Made by a program: the position numbers and the translations under genes
The notes under the pieces: model-generated
Database searches by the model: none
What the model was told of the DNA's origin: nothing
What the model saw: only the letters and a program-made list of their open reading frames with translations
Assembly (NCBI GenBank): GCA_012845835.1
Contig: JABAKD010000029.1
Span: forward strand, 4,490,000 to 4,553,999
Reading direction: 5' to 3'
DNA from: Undaria pinnatifida
Lineage: Eukaryota > Sar > Phaeophyceae > Laminariales > Alariaceae
Length of the DNA stretch: 64,000 nt
Shown here: piece by piece, positions 42,576 through 53,775 of the stretch
Numbering within the stretch: the first letter of the stretch is position 1
How the letters are laid out: every line of letters begins with the position of its first letter

Positions 42576-44929
42576 ATCCTGATACATGGTGGCCTTTTAG
42601 TTTTTTTCGAGCTTCGTATCATACAGGTGCTGCTGCACACACAGCCCACAGAGAGCTGATGCGGACGAGAAAACAGTCACACGATACGTCGTGCGTGGTG
42701 CGTGCCGTGTTCATGCAGCGGGGAAAAAACGAGTCATCATTATTAGTTTTGATCAAATTTCTTTTTGGTCGATGTCACCGCTGAAGTGCGTTTTTTCATA
42801 ACATTGTTTTCAAAGTTAGTGCGATTGAAAAACAGTCGTAATTTAAAGATAGTTTTTGAGTCTGTTTTGGGTCCGCGTTGGGATTAGGGTTTGGGTTCGG
42901 GGTTGGGTTGGGTCTACGCCAGTACCCCGATCCCATCAGGAAGTGCTTCCTACCTCGCAAACGCGTACAGCCCACCGCCCCAAAGATCCGCGCGATCAAA
43001 ACGCTAGGTAAGCCCCAGCAAAGACACAGCGGCAGCACAGCACACAGCTCGCCGTATATGCAACGCTCAACCCAGCTACAACAGCAGACCGCTTGATGCA
43101 TTACGAATCACGAACCGGAAGTAATAAATCTATGTGTACAACACCAGGAACGTTGACGGTGGTCATAAGCATCCCTCTTTCGTGGTTGAGCGGCATGCCT
43201 TCCTAAACTATTATAAGGAGTCCTCATTTTTTTTCGATGATCGAGCACACAACGAGCGTGTGCTGTGCACCGAGCAAGCACACACAGCAAGAAAATGGGC
43301 AGTGCAAGAGCAGTGTGTGACAAACGTTTCAAAACCAAAGAAACAGTCCGTCAATTGTGGAAAAATTAACACAACAGACCACGGCGAGACGTAGATTTCC
43401 TCCCCCCCCAAAGGTGACAAAGTGCATATTTTGAAGCATGTTTCGTAGTATTTCCCCGCAAACAAACATTGACTCTTGACTCGCGCGAATGCCTACATTT
43501 CGGGGATTGAAAATTGAACCGGGTTGAGGGCCAGTCCTGCTGTGCTGTTGTACTGACTGCCAGGTTGAGGCGCACCGAAGGCGGTAGATGCGCGCGAGCA
43601 ATCTATATGAAACGAGCCTGGAGGACAGCTATAGGTACTGAAGTACGAAGCACTCTTCATTCTTGGCCGCTTGTTCACCGCAACATCGTGCGAGAGTAGC
43701 ATGCAGGGCTTCCTCGAAGTTTTTACCACAGGTTTTGCACGAGCCGCGAGGCGGTGTCAATTAGAACGTATCCCCTAGGTTATTTTTCAGAGTTCGCGGC
43801 TTCGAGGGCCCAGAGCACGCCCCACGGACCTCGGCCGGGGCCCGCGCTTGCGCTGTGGTGTACACGCTGGTCCCCTGCGTGCCCCGCGGCCGGGAGCACG
43901 AGAAAAGACCCCGGGCCGGAAGGGAAAGAAATGCCGAAGAGCGAAATACGTCGATCTGGTGCATAGCAAGATCATTTATTTCCTCGCGGTGTGCCATCGT
44001 GTCTTCAACGTTTCTGTAGCTGGCTTTGCTGAAAATGGTTGGCTACAGAGACAATTCTTACAAAGCCCAAGCTCGCTATCATTGGTACATACGCGAGGTC
44101 ACCAAACGGCGGGGCGGTAGGCGGAAGCTCCCTCCGTTCCGTTCCGCACCCCGAGTCGCGCTCGCCCTGCCCGAAACCGGTATACGTACGGCAAACTACG
44201 GTTAGCAGGAGAATGAAGTAACTAACGGCTACAACATAGTACCAGCAACCAGCACGTAACACTAGCACAACAAAACACAAACGGGTCTACGTGGGTGGTG
44301 CGCTGATGTTTGCCGTTAGCTCTGGCCATGCCCGTAACGATCGAGGGACATGTGGGCACAGTGTAGGCGCGGTCGTACAAGTGGCAGTATACTGCCAAGT
44401 CGTATGCACTGATCGTAACAGTGGTCGCCGCTTTCGCATACATCTACCCATAAAGAGATTGTAACGTATATAAGCAAGGGCGTAGAAGTGACAACAGTCT
44501 ACTGTCAGAAGGCAGCTTACAAAGCAAAGTATCAACAAAAGTTGCGCAAGGTTCGGATCCATCCACGCTCTGAGGCACTTGCGTGTGTCGCTTTTCAAAA
44601 GTGTGGCTACACAGTCTAAAACGGTTACAGTCTAAAACGGTTGAGCCCCGGGTATCACAGCACCGAGGACCCATATAATCAGTATTCCGGCAGGCATACA
44701 GCGGCATTGGCAGTCACTGAGCGAACGGTACAGCACTAGTCCCCCCTATCCACAGCACGCGAAAGACGTACGAAAACCGTTTGAGTAAAGTCGACCAATG
44801 AAAGAGCTATTCCACGGAAGGTGGCCGCGAGTAAAATCGGGCGCAAAGTCAGCCAGTTTCTTCACTTCGAGGTTATTGGATAGCTAAAATCGACGGTGTC
44901 GACGAGGCAACGCCGCCACAGCACCTTTC
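42576..44929. other. Gene-poor spacer
   Basis: A telomere-like tract (42867-42914) is listed separately. A GC-rich patch at 43800-43930 has a CpG-island-like composition but no supported gene. ORFs up to about 100 codons have no domains. Confidence 0.4.
42867..42914 (+). repeat. Degenerate telomere-like tract
   Basis: GGGATTAGGGTTTGGGTTCGGGGTTGGGTTGGG-type sequence, mostly (T)TTNGGG units. Confidence 0.6.
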
Positions 44930-44970
44930 AACCCTACCCCTAACCCTGAACCCTAACCTTATTCCCTAAG
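44930..44970 (-). repeat. Degenerate telomere-like tract
   Basis: CCCTACCCCTAACCCTGAACCCTAACC: reverse orientation of TTAGGG-like units. A block GGCAACGCCGCCACAGCACCTTTCAACC precedes it and an echo (ATAACGCCACCACTGCGCCTTTCAACC) lies about 125 bp downstream, a weak duplication. Confidence 0.6.
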
Positions 44971-46184
44971 AAACTAGCTTCCGCCCACAAATCCGGCAAG
45001 AAGAGAAACTTGCTCGCTACTGGAGACTGTACATGAGATAACGCCACCACTGCGCCTTTCAACCGTAACGCAACATCTAAAGCCTACTAAAATATTACAC
45101 GGTAACATACTCAACAATCAGACGCACATTCTGCCCAGAACCTAGCTAAACTCCAACGAGACACTCTCCGGTCGCATACGCAGCAGGCAGTCAGGAAATG
45201 GTTGCTACTGGAGATCGTCTATGTCGGAGTCGTCGTCGAGCATCCTGGACAGTATATCCTGCCGGCAAGTAACCACGACACACAGAGGATGCCAGGCAAG
45301 AGGGAACGAAATCAGAGGCTAGAGAGGCGGATTAGATGCACAGTGCCCCTGACGAGAGTACTTGTAGTAGGACCGTACCATGTATGTGTTTTAGATGGCA
45401 CGGGCGGGATTTCAGGGGAATGAGCTAACTTGACATGCGAGAACATAACCTCAAGGGCACGAGCTAATTTGACGTGCGAGTACATCATCACCTGTAGGAA
45501 CCATCTATCAATAGGAAATAATTGCTCCTCGGCCTCATGAGAAGCATTTGGGCGGGAGGGGAAATCACCACGGACACGTACGCCGTCGCTCGCCAATAAA
45601 ATCGCCAGATAGAAACAAGATGATCTTCACACAACACTACAGAAATCCACAACGTAATGTGACGAGGATACAAACGTACGGAGTTCGGGTCGGAATGCAG
45701 AACGACGAACCGCTGTTGCTTCTTCAACATCAAATATTGCAAGCGAAGCGAACAAAACCTGCCGTGTTGTTGCGGCTGACCACATCCGCTGTGGTTTCGG
45801 CCGTGGTACCCAAGCAAACATTCGATATCAGCGGCGGCCTCACACATGTACCAAAACGGGAGGGAGCACGCCCACACTTGCCACTCAGAAAATATATGTA
45901 TATCCAATAAGGGAAAGTATTCCCTGCTACGTCATACCAGATACAGCAGCCGGTAAAAAAAAATGCCAGGTATGACACCGTTCTTATCAGCGGTTTCATT
46001 TTGTTTTAGCAAATGGACTGCGGAAACGGTTCAGATTCTCCTGACGACGGGTCTGTGCGGCCGAGCTCACCCAAGGAAGACGTGCCACGTTGACATTGAA
46101 AGCCTTCTAAGCGTAAACCAATTACGTCACGTGGTGGAAAAATGAGGTATTTGCTTGGATGAAACAACCAAGTTCGCGGGGTGT
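44971..46184. other. No recognised gene; one short tandem pair
   Basis: ATGAGCTAACTTGACATGCGAGAACAT and ACGAGCTAATTTGACGTGCGAGTACAT lie in tandem at about 45420-45495 (period about 38-39 bp). ORFs of about 100-140 codons overlap on both strands without domains. Confidence 0.35.
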
Positions 46185-46730
46185 TCAGAGATAGCTCACC
46201 CGCGGTTTACCAGCTTTGTCCTCGGTGTCTCCCGCCTCCCGCTTGACCGCGACCCCGGAGGTGCTATCGGAAGCGCCTGTTCTTGCTGCTGCACCGTAAT
46301 TACCTCCTTCCGCCGCCGCTGCAGCTGGCGCAATCTTCTTTTTCTTTCGTCGCCTTCGGGGGGACGATTCCAGCCCGAAACCGGACGTTCCCCCCCCCCA
46401 GCCCCCACCCGCACCGGCGCTGCCGCCGTCGCTTCCACTGCTCTCACCACCGATATGTTTCAGGGCTTCTTCCAAGAAATATTTGCGTGTGTCGCCGCCG
46501 TCCGCCCCCCCCCCACTGCCATTGCCGCCACCGCCGCCTTGAGTACTTTCCAGTTCCTTGTCGGGGTCGGAGTCTGAGTCGGAGCCGGGAAGCGTCCGCC
46601 CCGACAGAGGGGGGGGCGGTGGTGTTCGCCGTCGGGATCGTTGCGAGGTCGCGGACTGTTTCACCGCCGACTGTCGCTTGCTCGACCGCTGGCTGGTGCA
46701 TGCGTCCGACTCCTTCTTCACCTTCGGCAT
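46185..46730 (-). CDS. Low-complexity basic/acidic protein, possible first exon
   Basis: 181 codons from ATG at 46730. The start region is Lys/Arg/Ser-rich (MPKVKKESDACTSQRSSKRQ), followed by poly-Pro, Asp/Ser runs, Gly-rich stretches, RRRRKKKK, an Ala run and VKREAGDTEDK. A strong donor, G|GTGAGC, occurs at 46199-46194 near the end, so this may be exon 1 of a longer gene; without splicing it stops at 46185. Nuclear location is suggested by the basic clusters, an inference only. The antisense strand is also open over long stretches because of the GC-rich low complexity, so the strand call is not secure. Confidence 0.35.
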   Translation of the reverse strand: MPKVKKESDACTSQRSSKRQSAVKQSATSQRSRRRTPPPPPLSGRTLPGSDSDSDPDKELESTQGGGGGNGSGGGADGGDTRKYFLEEALKHIGGESSGSDGGSAGAGGGWGGGTSGFGLESSPRRRRKKKKIAPAAAAAEGGNYGAAARTGASDSTSGVAVKREAGDTEDKAGKPRVSYL

Positions 46731-46739
46731 GCTGTCATT

Positions 46740-47929
46740 GCTGTGCTTGCCTTTTGCCGCTGCCCCTTCCCATGGTCGAGAGTCTCGGCCAACGTGAACA
46801 GAAAGGTCCCCGCCCGATACTTCCTGCGAATAGCAACAGCGGCGGACGGAACTTGTTGTCGGCCAAACGTGTTGTTATCGCATTTAACGCATCTCCTACA
46901 TTACCTCCGTGTTCGCAAAACAGGTAACTCCAGCAAGAGTAGGCATGTGTCGGTTATAGCTTCACAGCGAGCCTCGAGCGCCCCCTTTATGTCTGCCCTC
47001 CCACGAATAGCGTTGAAAGCTAGCTCGCCGATCAACCTTACCGATCACTTCCTACAAGAACCCCTGTTTGATCAGTTTCAACCAACAACTGTACGGCCCG
47101 AGCACGCCATACCATGTGCTGGGAAGGGGATACGTACCCTCTCTCCCCTCCTCCCTCGGCGTCTCCCGCGAGTCCCAACGCTAACCGGGTCACAGACCAA
47201 CCGCACCACAACATCGGCTACATTCGAAATCATGGGGCCCCACGGTAAATCCTATCGTATACCGTGGGGTCCCATGGGGGACCGCGGGACATCCCAGAGG
47301 ACATCTCAAGGAACGCTAAGGCAACCGGGCGTATACCGCCCGAGGGATACCACGGTTTATCACGGAGTCCCGCGGGCGAAATTCCCCGGTCGAAAAATGG
47401 TGCTAACCCTTTACTTGAGGGGGGGTAATCTCACGGAGCAACACACCAAGTACGATCATTAGGCATCGGCAACACCAAGAGCAACCCGGGCTGCTGTGTT
47501 TCGTTAAATGCCCCTCATTTATACGTACGTACCGACACTGCGAGTAGCCCTGACAGTTGGAAAAAAAAGGATGCTGTAGTTCTCGCAAGCAACCTCGTGC
47601 CGGTGGATCTTGCAACTGTCGTTAAGTCAAGTGTGTGTGCGTTAGTGGGAAGCAGGAAAATTCGCAACCCAACTCAACCTAATGTAACCCAGCCCAACCT
47701 AACCCAACAAACTCCCCTTGCCGTCATTGGGTTGGGTGCGTGTGTGCGTCACAAGATGAAAAAAAAAAAAAGGCTTTTTGGGGAGAGGGGGTCATCGGGT
47801 GGCACATGCTCCATTCAGTCACAACAACAAAAAAATCCCGGGTACCTCGATGCGCTGGGAATGAGCCCCTATTTGTTGACGTCTTCCAAAATTTAGAATA
47901 TTGCTTCGCCCGTGAAGTAAATACCTCAA
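46740..47929. other. No recognised gene
   Basis: 47235-47400 has repeated CCGCGGGA, CCCACGG, CCCATGG words, echoing 7505-7645. 47663-47712 is a CCCAACC/CCTAACC-rich tract (degenerate telomere-like). A run of A (about 47758-47770) is present. Confidence 0.4.
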
Positions 47930-48415
47930 CACTGTTCCGGTCGCTATAGCTGGGTCCCAATAAGGGTGACGAGCAGGCATCTATGGCTTCACGCCATGTA
48001 CGCACTCTCAGTAGCCTGGCCAGCTAACTTTTTTCGGGACCCATTTATGGCGATCACAAACCGACGATTGTGACGACATATCGAGCATCTAGGACGAGCA
48101 TGCTACAAGTATCGGCTATCGCCACGCTGCGAGCACATGTCACACAGCTGTATATATTACTGCAGTTCGGACCCAACCCCTTTTTCCAGAGGTCGGGGCT
48201 GTTTTGTGGGGGTCGATGCTGTAATGAACACTTTCCTTTTGACATTTTTCTGCCGCTCCGAATTATATCCAACCGGGTTACCACGTCCTGAATTATAACC
48301 AACCCACCACTGTTCCGTGGTCGCTATACCTGGTATTCACATCGAAAGGGGTATCGAGCAAGCACTCAAACGTAACGCTACATACGCGCTCACACGGCGC
48401 AGCCAGCTTCCTCCT
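47930..48415 (+). repeat. Two diverged copies of a segment of about 105 bp
   Basis: CACTGTTCCGGTCGCTATAG...GCCAGCTAAC at about 47930-48030 and CACTGTTCCGTGGTCGCTATAC...GCCAGCTTCC at about 48306-48415 match in the middle with several changes. The spacer has no other feature. Confidence 0.5.
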
Positions 48416-48465
48416 GACGGTTTCGGAAGCTATACCTAGGTCCAAAAAGGGAAACGTTGCAAATA

Positions 48466-48721
48466 TTAACACATCACCTGGGTCCCTGCGGGCCGGGCAA
48501 ACGCCCCCCCGCTTCCGTCCTGCCACGCCCCACCGCCCGTGCTCTCCACACCCGGCTCCGTCTTCACTCTGGCCGCCGCCGCACCGACGCCGTCCCGGTC
48601 TGTGAAGTATCTTCCTTCGGTCCCCGGGCTAGCCCTCTTCCGTTTCCCGCGGGCATCTGCCTTCGTACCCGCGGTGTTCGCACGGCCAGCGGCGACGTGT
48701 TTGGCTTTCCCTTTTCGACGG
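48466..48721 (-). CDS. Candidate exon, Lys/Arg/Gly-rich
   Basis: Acceptor TTGCTAG just before 48721, donor CAG|GTGATG at 48478-48472 (or read through to a stop at 48466). It encodes RRKGKAKHVAAGRANTAGTK, KRKRASPG, RYFTDRDG and VKTEPGVE (a sumoylation-type motif, psi-K-x-E). When joined to the frame of 50471-50667 the phase matches exactly, which supports a two-exon gene with a 1.75-kb intron that holds the G/T-rich tandem repeats. No domain recognised. Confidence 0.35.
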
Positions 48722-49049
48722 CTAGCAATGGTTCGAGGGGGCACAAAAGACACGATTGTTGGGAGGTTCGATCAAAAACGCGATTGTTGGGAGGCTCCAT
48801 AAGACTCCACTGTTGAGAGATGTCCGTAAGAAGACATTCTTAAATGAATTCCATAAAACTAGGTATATACGTTCGGGGCTTCCACAAGCCGCGAGTATTG
48901 GAAGGTAGCCATGAGGCGCGAGTGTTTGGGGGCTCCGTAAGACGTCATTGTTGGCAGGTGTCATTAGACGCCATTGTTGGGGTGGGGTGACAGGACACGA
49001 TTGTTGTGATATTTCACATAGACCCAATTGTCGGGGCAGTCACCCCACG

Positions 49050-49230
49050 GTAGGGTTGCAGCAGATTCTAAAAATTTTCTGGGCTCCTAACATGAGGAGC
49101 TCAACACCTCACCCGAAACATGACTTGGAAGGCATTCGTTCGCGCAACCCAACCAACACTTCCATGCCCTAGTCTTGGCACAAATCATACTCGCAAAATT
49201 ATCAGACCAACCGTTAGTTCCTTTGTTGAG
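49050..49230 (+). repeat. Dispersed repeat, copy 1
   Basis: Matches about 62400-62600 over CAGCAGATTCTAA, CTCCTAACA, CGCAACCC-ACC, CTAGTC-T and ACTCG-AAAATT in the same order. No coding sequence. Confidence 0.6.
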
Positions 49231-49574
49231 GAGCTCAACCGGCAAGAAAAGGTTTGGACCAAAACATGCACGCTACCGTGGCATGAGTCGGCATTCACAA
49301 GATGCCATAAGACGCGCTTGTTGGAGGTTCCAGAAAATAATATTGTTGGGGGTTCCACAAAGCGTGAAATACTGGAGGGGTAAAAAAACGAGTTTGTTGG
49401 AACAGCACCTACTTGCATGATTGGTAAAAAAATAAAAGGTTGAACACCCTTGATCTGATTGGTTGAGGTCTGCCTTTAGGTCAGCCGATTGTTCTTGAGA
49501 ACACGCCTACCAAACACGCGGCGGATGCGGCGGAGCCGCGGGATCGCCCTTCCCGACCTCGAGCCCCCCAAAGG

Positions 49575-49625
49575 GATGGGGTTGGGGTTAGGGCTAGGGT
49601 TAGGGTTATGACTGGGGTCTGGTTG
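49575..49625 (+). repeat. Interstitial TTAGGG-like tract
   Basis: GGGGTTGGGGTTAGGGCTAG followed by GGTTAGGGTTA, then GGGTCTGGTTGGGTCC. The cleanest telomere-like stretch in the window. Confidence 0.7.
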
Positions 49626-49929
49626 GGTCCGGGCCGACGCGCAAAAGAGAAATGGACTAAAAGGTGTGCAGTCACATTTTTTCACGCCGATAAAGCAAAT
49701 GGGGGTTGCCATTGTTGGTGGGGTTTCATATGATGTCACTGTTGGGGGGGTTATATGGGATGCGGTTGTTGGGGGGTTCCATATAGCGTGATTGTTGGGA
49801 GGGGGTCCACAATAACGCGATTATTGGGGCGTTCCGGGCGGATTCACTGGGGCTTTGACACGACGTGGTTGCTCCGGGACCCCATTACACGTGATTGCTT
49901 GGGGAGTGGCATGTTTACGATGGGCGTGA

Positions 49930-50460
49930 CAAAGGGCCGCCAGCGCACAAATTCAAAACTAAGTTAGCGCGCCAGAGAAGCGTGTGATAGGATTCGGGGG
50001 GGGACCTGAATTTGTGTCGCGTTGCCCGCAATTGTACATTTTCAAGGCAATCATGCACGAAAGCGTGGTCGCGTGGGAGCGTTACGGATGCGCTGGGAGG
50101 GGGGTGTTAGGGTTGGGGGAACCCCGATTTAGGACTAGCATGACTATGAATTTTGCAGATGGCACAAAATAAACCGCCCGGTAGAAGGCGGAAAGATGCT
50201 CTTTTACGCGCGCCTGGGGTAGTAGAAACCGAAGCGCCTCGCCGGCTCGCCAAGCACAGGTCCCAGCAAAAACTGCAGTATTCCCGCTGCTGTAGCTAAC
50301 CCAGGCAACAGCTGGCCGATGACTCCAGCCAACTCAAAGCCCCAATAATCATACTACAATAGCACCTCTGCGAAATTCAACAGGCCAATGCGAAACACCA
50401 AAACGTGGTCGTCGAGGTCTCCCTTTAAATCACAACGGTGCCCTAAATGTGGTCGTCAAA
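49930..50460. other. No recognised gene
   Basis: Short ORFs only. Confidence 0.35.
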
Positions 50461-50470
50461 TAAACCTCAC

Positions 50471-50667
50471 CTGGTCGTGGTCTGTTGTTTTCCGCTCGCC
50501 CTGTCGTCCGGCTCTTCCCCGTAGTCGCTTTCGCCGCTGTCCCCGCCTTCTCCGGGGTCAGCGTTTTCGTTTTCTTCTTCGCTCGCCCGCACGCTCCCAC
50601 TCGACTCTTCCTCACTGCCTTCTTCCTGTCGACGCGCGGGGGAGAAAAGGTAATGGGCTGTCATCAT
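50471..50667 (-). CDS. Candidate exon, acidic Glu/Ser-rich
   Basis: Minus frame from ATG 50667, or from an acceptor CAG ending at 50626, to a strong donor CCAG|GTGAGG at 50470-50465. It encodes an acidic stretch (EEGSEEESSGSVRASEEENE, GDSGESDYGEEPDD). Joined to 48721 it reads on in frame. The alternative frame of the same DNA encodes a basic stretch (KKTKTLTPEKAGTAAK), so the frame is not certain. Confidence 0.35.
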
Positions 50668-50671
50668 CTTG

Positions 50672-51019
50672 GCACACCGCTTGACTCTTCTGGTACAACT
50701 GCAAAAACGATTCCCGACAAAACGAATGTGTTACGGTGAGCGTGCACCGTTTTTTCTGCGGCTCGTCGCTTAAACTCTATACGCACCTGACCAAAAAGCC
50801 TGATTTTAGGAAAACTGAACGCGTTTGACATGATAAGCAACACTCGCAGCCTTGGCAGGCTAAAAGCAACATTTAAGCAAAACAAGAACGAAGTTTCGAC
50901 CATTTGGGATTGAGGAACTCCGTCCTTCAGAAAAAATATTGCCCAAAACGTGCTACCTCCATCGTAGTACGCGTCGAAAAATTCTTGACTAAAAATTCCC
51001 CCAACGCGTGGGTGAAATT
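50672..51019. other. No recognised gene
   Basis: AT-balanced, one minus ORF runs into the pyrimidine tract that follows. Nothing supported. Confidence 0.35.
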
Positions 51020-51034
51020 CTAAAACGGATAACA

Positions 51035-51180
51035 AGGCACGCGATTCCTTCCTCCTTCCTTCCTTTCCTCTTTCCCTCGTTATTTCCTTCCCTATTCCCT
51101 CCTTCCTTCCTTCCCTCTCTCCCTCCATTCTTCATACAGTCCTTCCATCGTTCCTTCCTTCCTTCATTCGTTCCTTCATT
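51035..51180 (+). repeat. (CCTT)n-rich polypyrimidine tract
   Basis: Imperfect CCTT/CCTTCC repeats of about 140 bp. Confidence 0.85.
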
Positions 51181-51708
51181 TCGCCCCGAGATACGTTCTC
51201 TCTCTTGCAACAAACTCTTGCTCCTACACGCGCCATTCTAAATCCTTGTTTACGGTACGCTGATGCCGGACGCAGGTCGGGGATCGCAGCCGCCGGACCA
51301 CTACGCACGGGGTGCAAACGCCACGCCTTGCGCAAGAGTTAGGGCCTCGACTGCGGGGCTCACTACTCCCGAAATTGCTATGAAATACGAGACAATAGTT
51401 GATTCTGGACCGCAAAAGACAAATCCATCGTTGCTACAGTATCAATACTGGCCTCTTTGTTCCGCCGCTAATGACATAGCAGGTGCCATAAGCAAATAGC
51501 AGAGCAGTAGGATACTCTGGGCCCTGTTTAGTATCTGATGTCGCAAATCTCCTACGGCCGTCTGCAGTGACCCGCAAGAGGTCAACGCCTGACCCCGGCA
51601 CCGCCCCCGTATACAGATCGGGAATTAGCGGCATTTAGGATAGCGAACGCGTGCGGGGGGGGGCGCACGATATTCATTGCGGGGGGGCGGGGGGGGGGGG
51701 GGGCGTTC

Positions 51709-51771
51709 TCATTTGTTGCTTGCCTTAGTCATTTCACTATTGACCACGCATCCCTTCGAGACGGAGCACCG
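51709..51771 (-). mobile_element. 3' end fragment of a second LINE family
   Basis: The minus strand reads CVVNSEMTKASNK then TGA, matching the corresponding stretch at 62987-63050 (GQ-x-TKAS-x-K stop region). On the stop side both copies have a C-rich run on the minus strand. A very short 5'-truncated or decayed copy. Confidence 0.5.
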
Positions 51772-51845
51772 TGGGCGGGGGGGGGAACAAGAAAGAGAGA
51801 AAAAAATCGCGGTAAAATACACGCGCGGGAAGGCTTTCCTTGCAC

Positions 51846-52075
51846 ACCCTACCCTACCCTACCCTACTCCACCCCACCCTATCTTACCAGACCCTACCCT
51901 ACCTTATCCTACCTTACCCTACCCTACCAGACCCTACCCTACCCACCCTACCATACCCTACCCTACCCTACCCTACCCTGCCCTACTCTACCCTACCGTA
52001 CCCTCCCCGCCCCTATCCTACTCTACCCTGCCCTGCCCTACCCTACCCTACCCTTCCCTTCCCTACTCTACCCTT
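51846..52075 (+). repeat. (CCCTA)n pentamer array
   Basis: About 45 units of CCCTA (TAGGG on the other strand) with CCCTT, CCAGA and CCACC variants. Five-base period, distinct from the (T)TTAGGG telomere repeat expected of algae. Confidence 0.9.
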
Positions 52076-52420
52076 ACGTCATACATAAACGACAACTGCA
52101 TAAATTCTGCGATATTTCCCTACTTGCCACGACAATAAGGGTGTAAGGGGTCCCCTACCCCACCCTATCGTTGTATGCGGACGGCACACTTCACAAATAT
52201 TACGGAATGCCACCCCCCACACCACGTCACGGAGAGGCGTGTGATGGATACTACGAGATCCATGGTCAATACGTTAGAATGGAATACAACACAAGCGAAA
52301 AGTCTTCACCTGTTTGTTTATCCCTACGAAGCGTAGAGGGCTCACCCATTGAGCTGACAATAGTGGAGTAGTGGAGTCACCGGTATGAAGATACGTAAAA
52401 GACGTACAAATATATTTATT

Positions 52421-52590
52421 AAGTTGCTCCTAGCCAAGGTGCAGCGTGGAGTGCGCTCGCCATGAAGAAAAGGCGGCTAAATAGGGGGAGTATTTCCACC
52501 ATCCCGATATCCCGCTATCATGTCGCCAATTTATCATTGGAACCCCTACAATACTCAACCGCCATCATATCCGCATCATATCCAAGCATA
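52421..52590 (-). repeat. 3' LTR of copia 2
   Basis: Minus-strand start near TGCTTGGATATGATGCGG, end GGCTAGGAGCAACTT. The purine-rich GCAGGGAGGCC (52600-52612) beside it parallels the polypurine tract of copia 1. Confidence 0.85.
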
Positions 52591-53250
52591 AAATCAACGG
52601 CCTCCCTGCTTCGTAAATGATACGGTATGATGCTATATTGTCATATCATCAGGGTAAAACGATTCAATGAAAAATACCGTCAATCAATATCCTCCCAGTA
52701 CTACTTTGAAAAGAAAAAAAGAATGCAGCATTCTAGTCCTTGAAAAGCTCTCTATAAATCTAGACATACAATGCAGGGACAGTATCCAACATCAATCTTC
52801 ACGAACCTAACATCTAAGTCGTAAAATCCTAAGTCCGAAAACAAAAACTCAAATCCGAAATCCATAGACCAGAAACTCAAATCTGAAATCCAAATTCCAA
52901 AAATCCAAAAACTCAAACATCGGCCTTATAATCAGCACTCAGCCTTCCTTATAAAACGGTTGTCAGCTCCATACAAAAGGGATGCGAACAAGTGTAATCG
53001 GACAGCAGCCTCAAAACTCACTTTCGAATTAGACAAATGCCTCCCGGCTAGGTACATACTAAAAACCCATTCAGAATCCAAACGCTCAAATACAGAGCAA
53101 AATAATGTCATACTAGACAACCCAATCGTGAAAAAGTATTATTTCGAAAGTCAAGAAATAGCTACTTGCCTCCCTAAATGCCATGCGCTCTTAAAAGTAC
53201 CAAAATCCAGCTAATATATGCAGAATAATCCGACAAGAAACAATTCAAAT

Positions 53251-53320
53251 CAGCTCGCGAAAAAGTTAGTCGCCCTCGGGTTCAGACGTATCGAACTCGT
53301 CGAGTTTGAGACCTTTTACA
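53251..53320 (-). mobile_element. Stray copy of a reverse-transcriptase fragment
   Basis: 70 bp about 80% alike to 54494-54563 (GTCGCCCTCGGGTTCAG core), i.e. the KLEEFDATEPEGDWHF part of copia 2. It sits between RNase H and the 3' LTR, so another copia copy or a duplication has landed there. Confidence 0.7.
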
Positions 53321-53352
53321 ACTTAACGAGTCATAGTCTTCTGAAGTGGTCA

Positions 53353-53775
53353 AGCGAATCCTACCCCGCACAAGCGGTAACTGGTGGGCGTGACCCCTCC
53401 TTGCAGGATGAAAACTAAACGATTTGGCTCAGCTGGGTCTCACTACGGGGCTACCTGGTAATTGAGAAAACCATAGACTGGTTACGCAGGGATGATCTCG
53501 GGTAGTTTACCAAACACCGTTGCCGTCCCCAAGTCCGAAAAATCTCACACTTCCAGCTCATAATATACTCTGTATCAAATCAAGCGAATGGTACCTCGCA
53601 CAAGCGGTAACAGGTGGGCGTGACCCCTCCATGCAGAATGAAAACTAAACGATTTGGCTCAGCTGGATCTCATCACGGGGCTAGTTGAGAAAAGCATAAA
53701 TTGACTACACAGGGATGACCCCGGGTAGTTTACCCAAAACCGTTGCCGTCCTCAAGTCCCAAAAATCTCACATAT
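53353..53775 (+). repeat. Tandem duplication of about 200 bp inside copia 2
   Basis: Units 53353-53555 and 53582-53775 share AAGCGAAT, GCACAAGCGGTAAC-GGTGG, CGATTTGGCTCAGCTGG, CAGGGATGA-C-CGGGTAG and TTTACC-AA-CCGTTGCCGTCC. TTGGCTCAGCTGG resembles a Pol III A-box; no B-box was found. Function unknown. Confidence 0.8.

Larger units (their letters stand above)
48738..49915 (+). repeat. Degenerate G/T-rich tandem repeat field, unit about 30-33 bp
   Basis: Three clusters (48738-49050, 49305-49400, 49690-49915) of units of the type TCCATAAGACGCGATTGTTGGGAGG, with GATTGTTGGG as the constant core (variants ACTGTTGGGG, CATTGTTGGCAGG). Clusters are separated by unique sequence. Units are 70-80% alike by eye. 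Confidence 0.7.

Noticed and set aside
42796-43101. ORF with PNPNPNPN repeats
   Set aside because: Translation of the telomere-like tract.
46283-47462. Long plus-strand frames of 214 and 273 codons
   Set aside because: Overlap GC-rich low complexity in several frames; no domain, and the minus strand has better splice and start signals.
51677-52138. Pro/Tyr/Thr-Leu repeat ORFs over the (CCCTA)n array
   Set aside because: Pentamer repeat translated in different frames.
53395-53440. SINE or tRNA gene from TTGGCTCAGCTGG
   Set aside because: A-box only; D-stem does not pair and no B-box is found in either unit.
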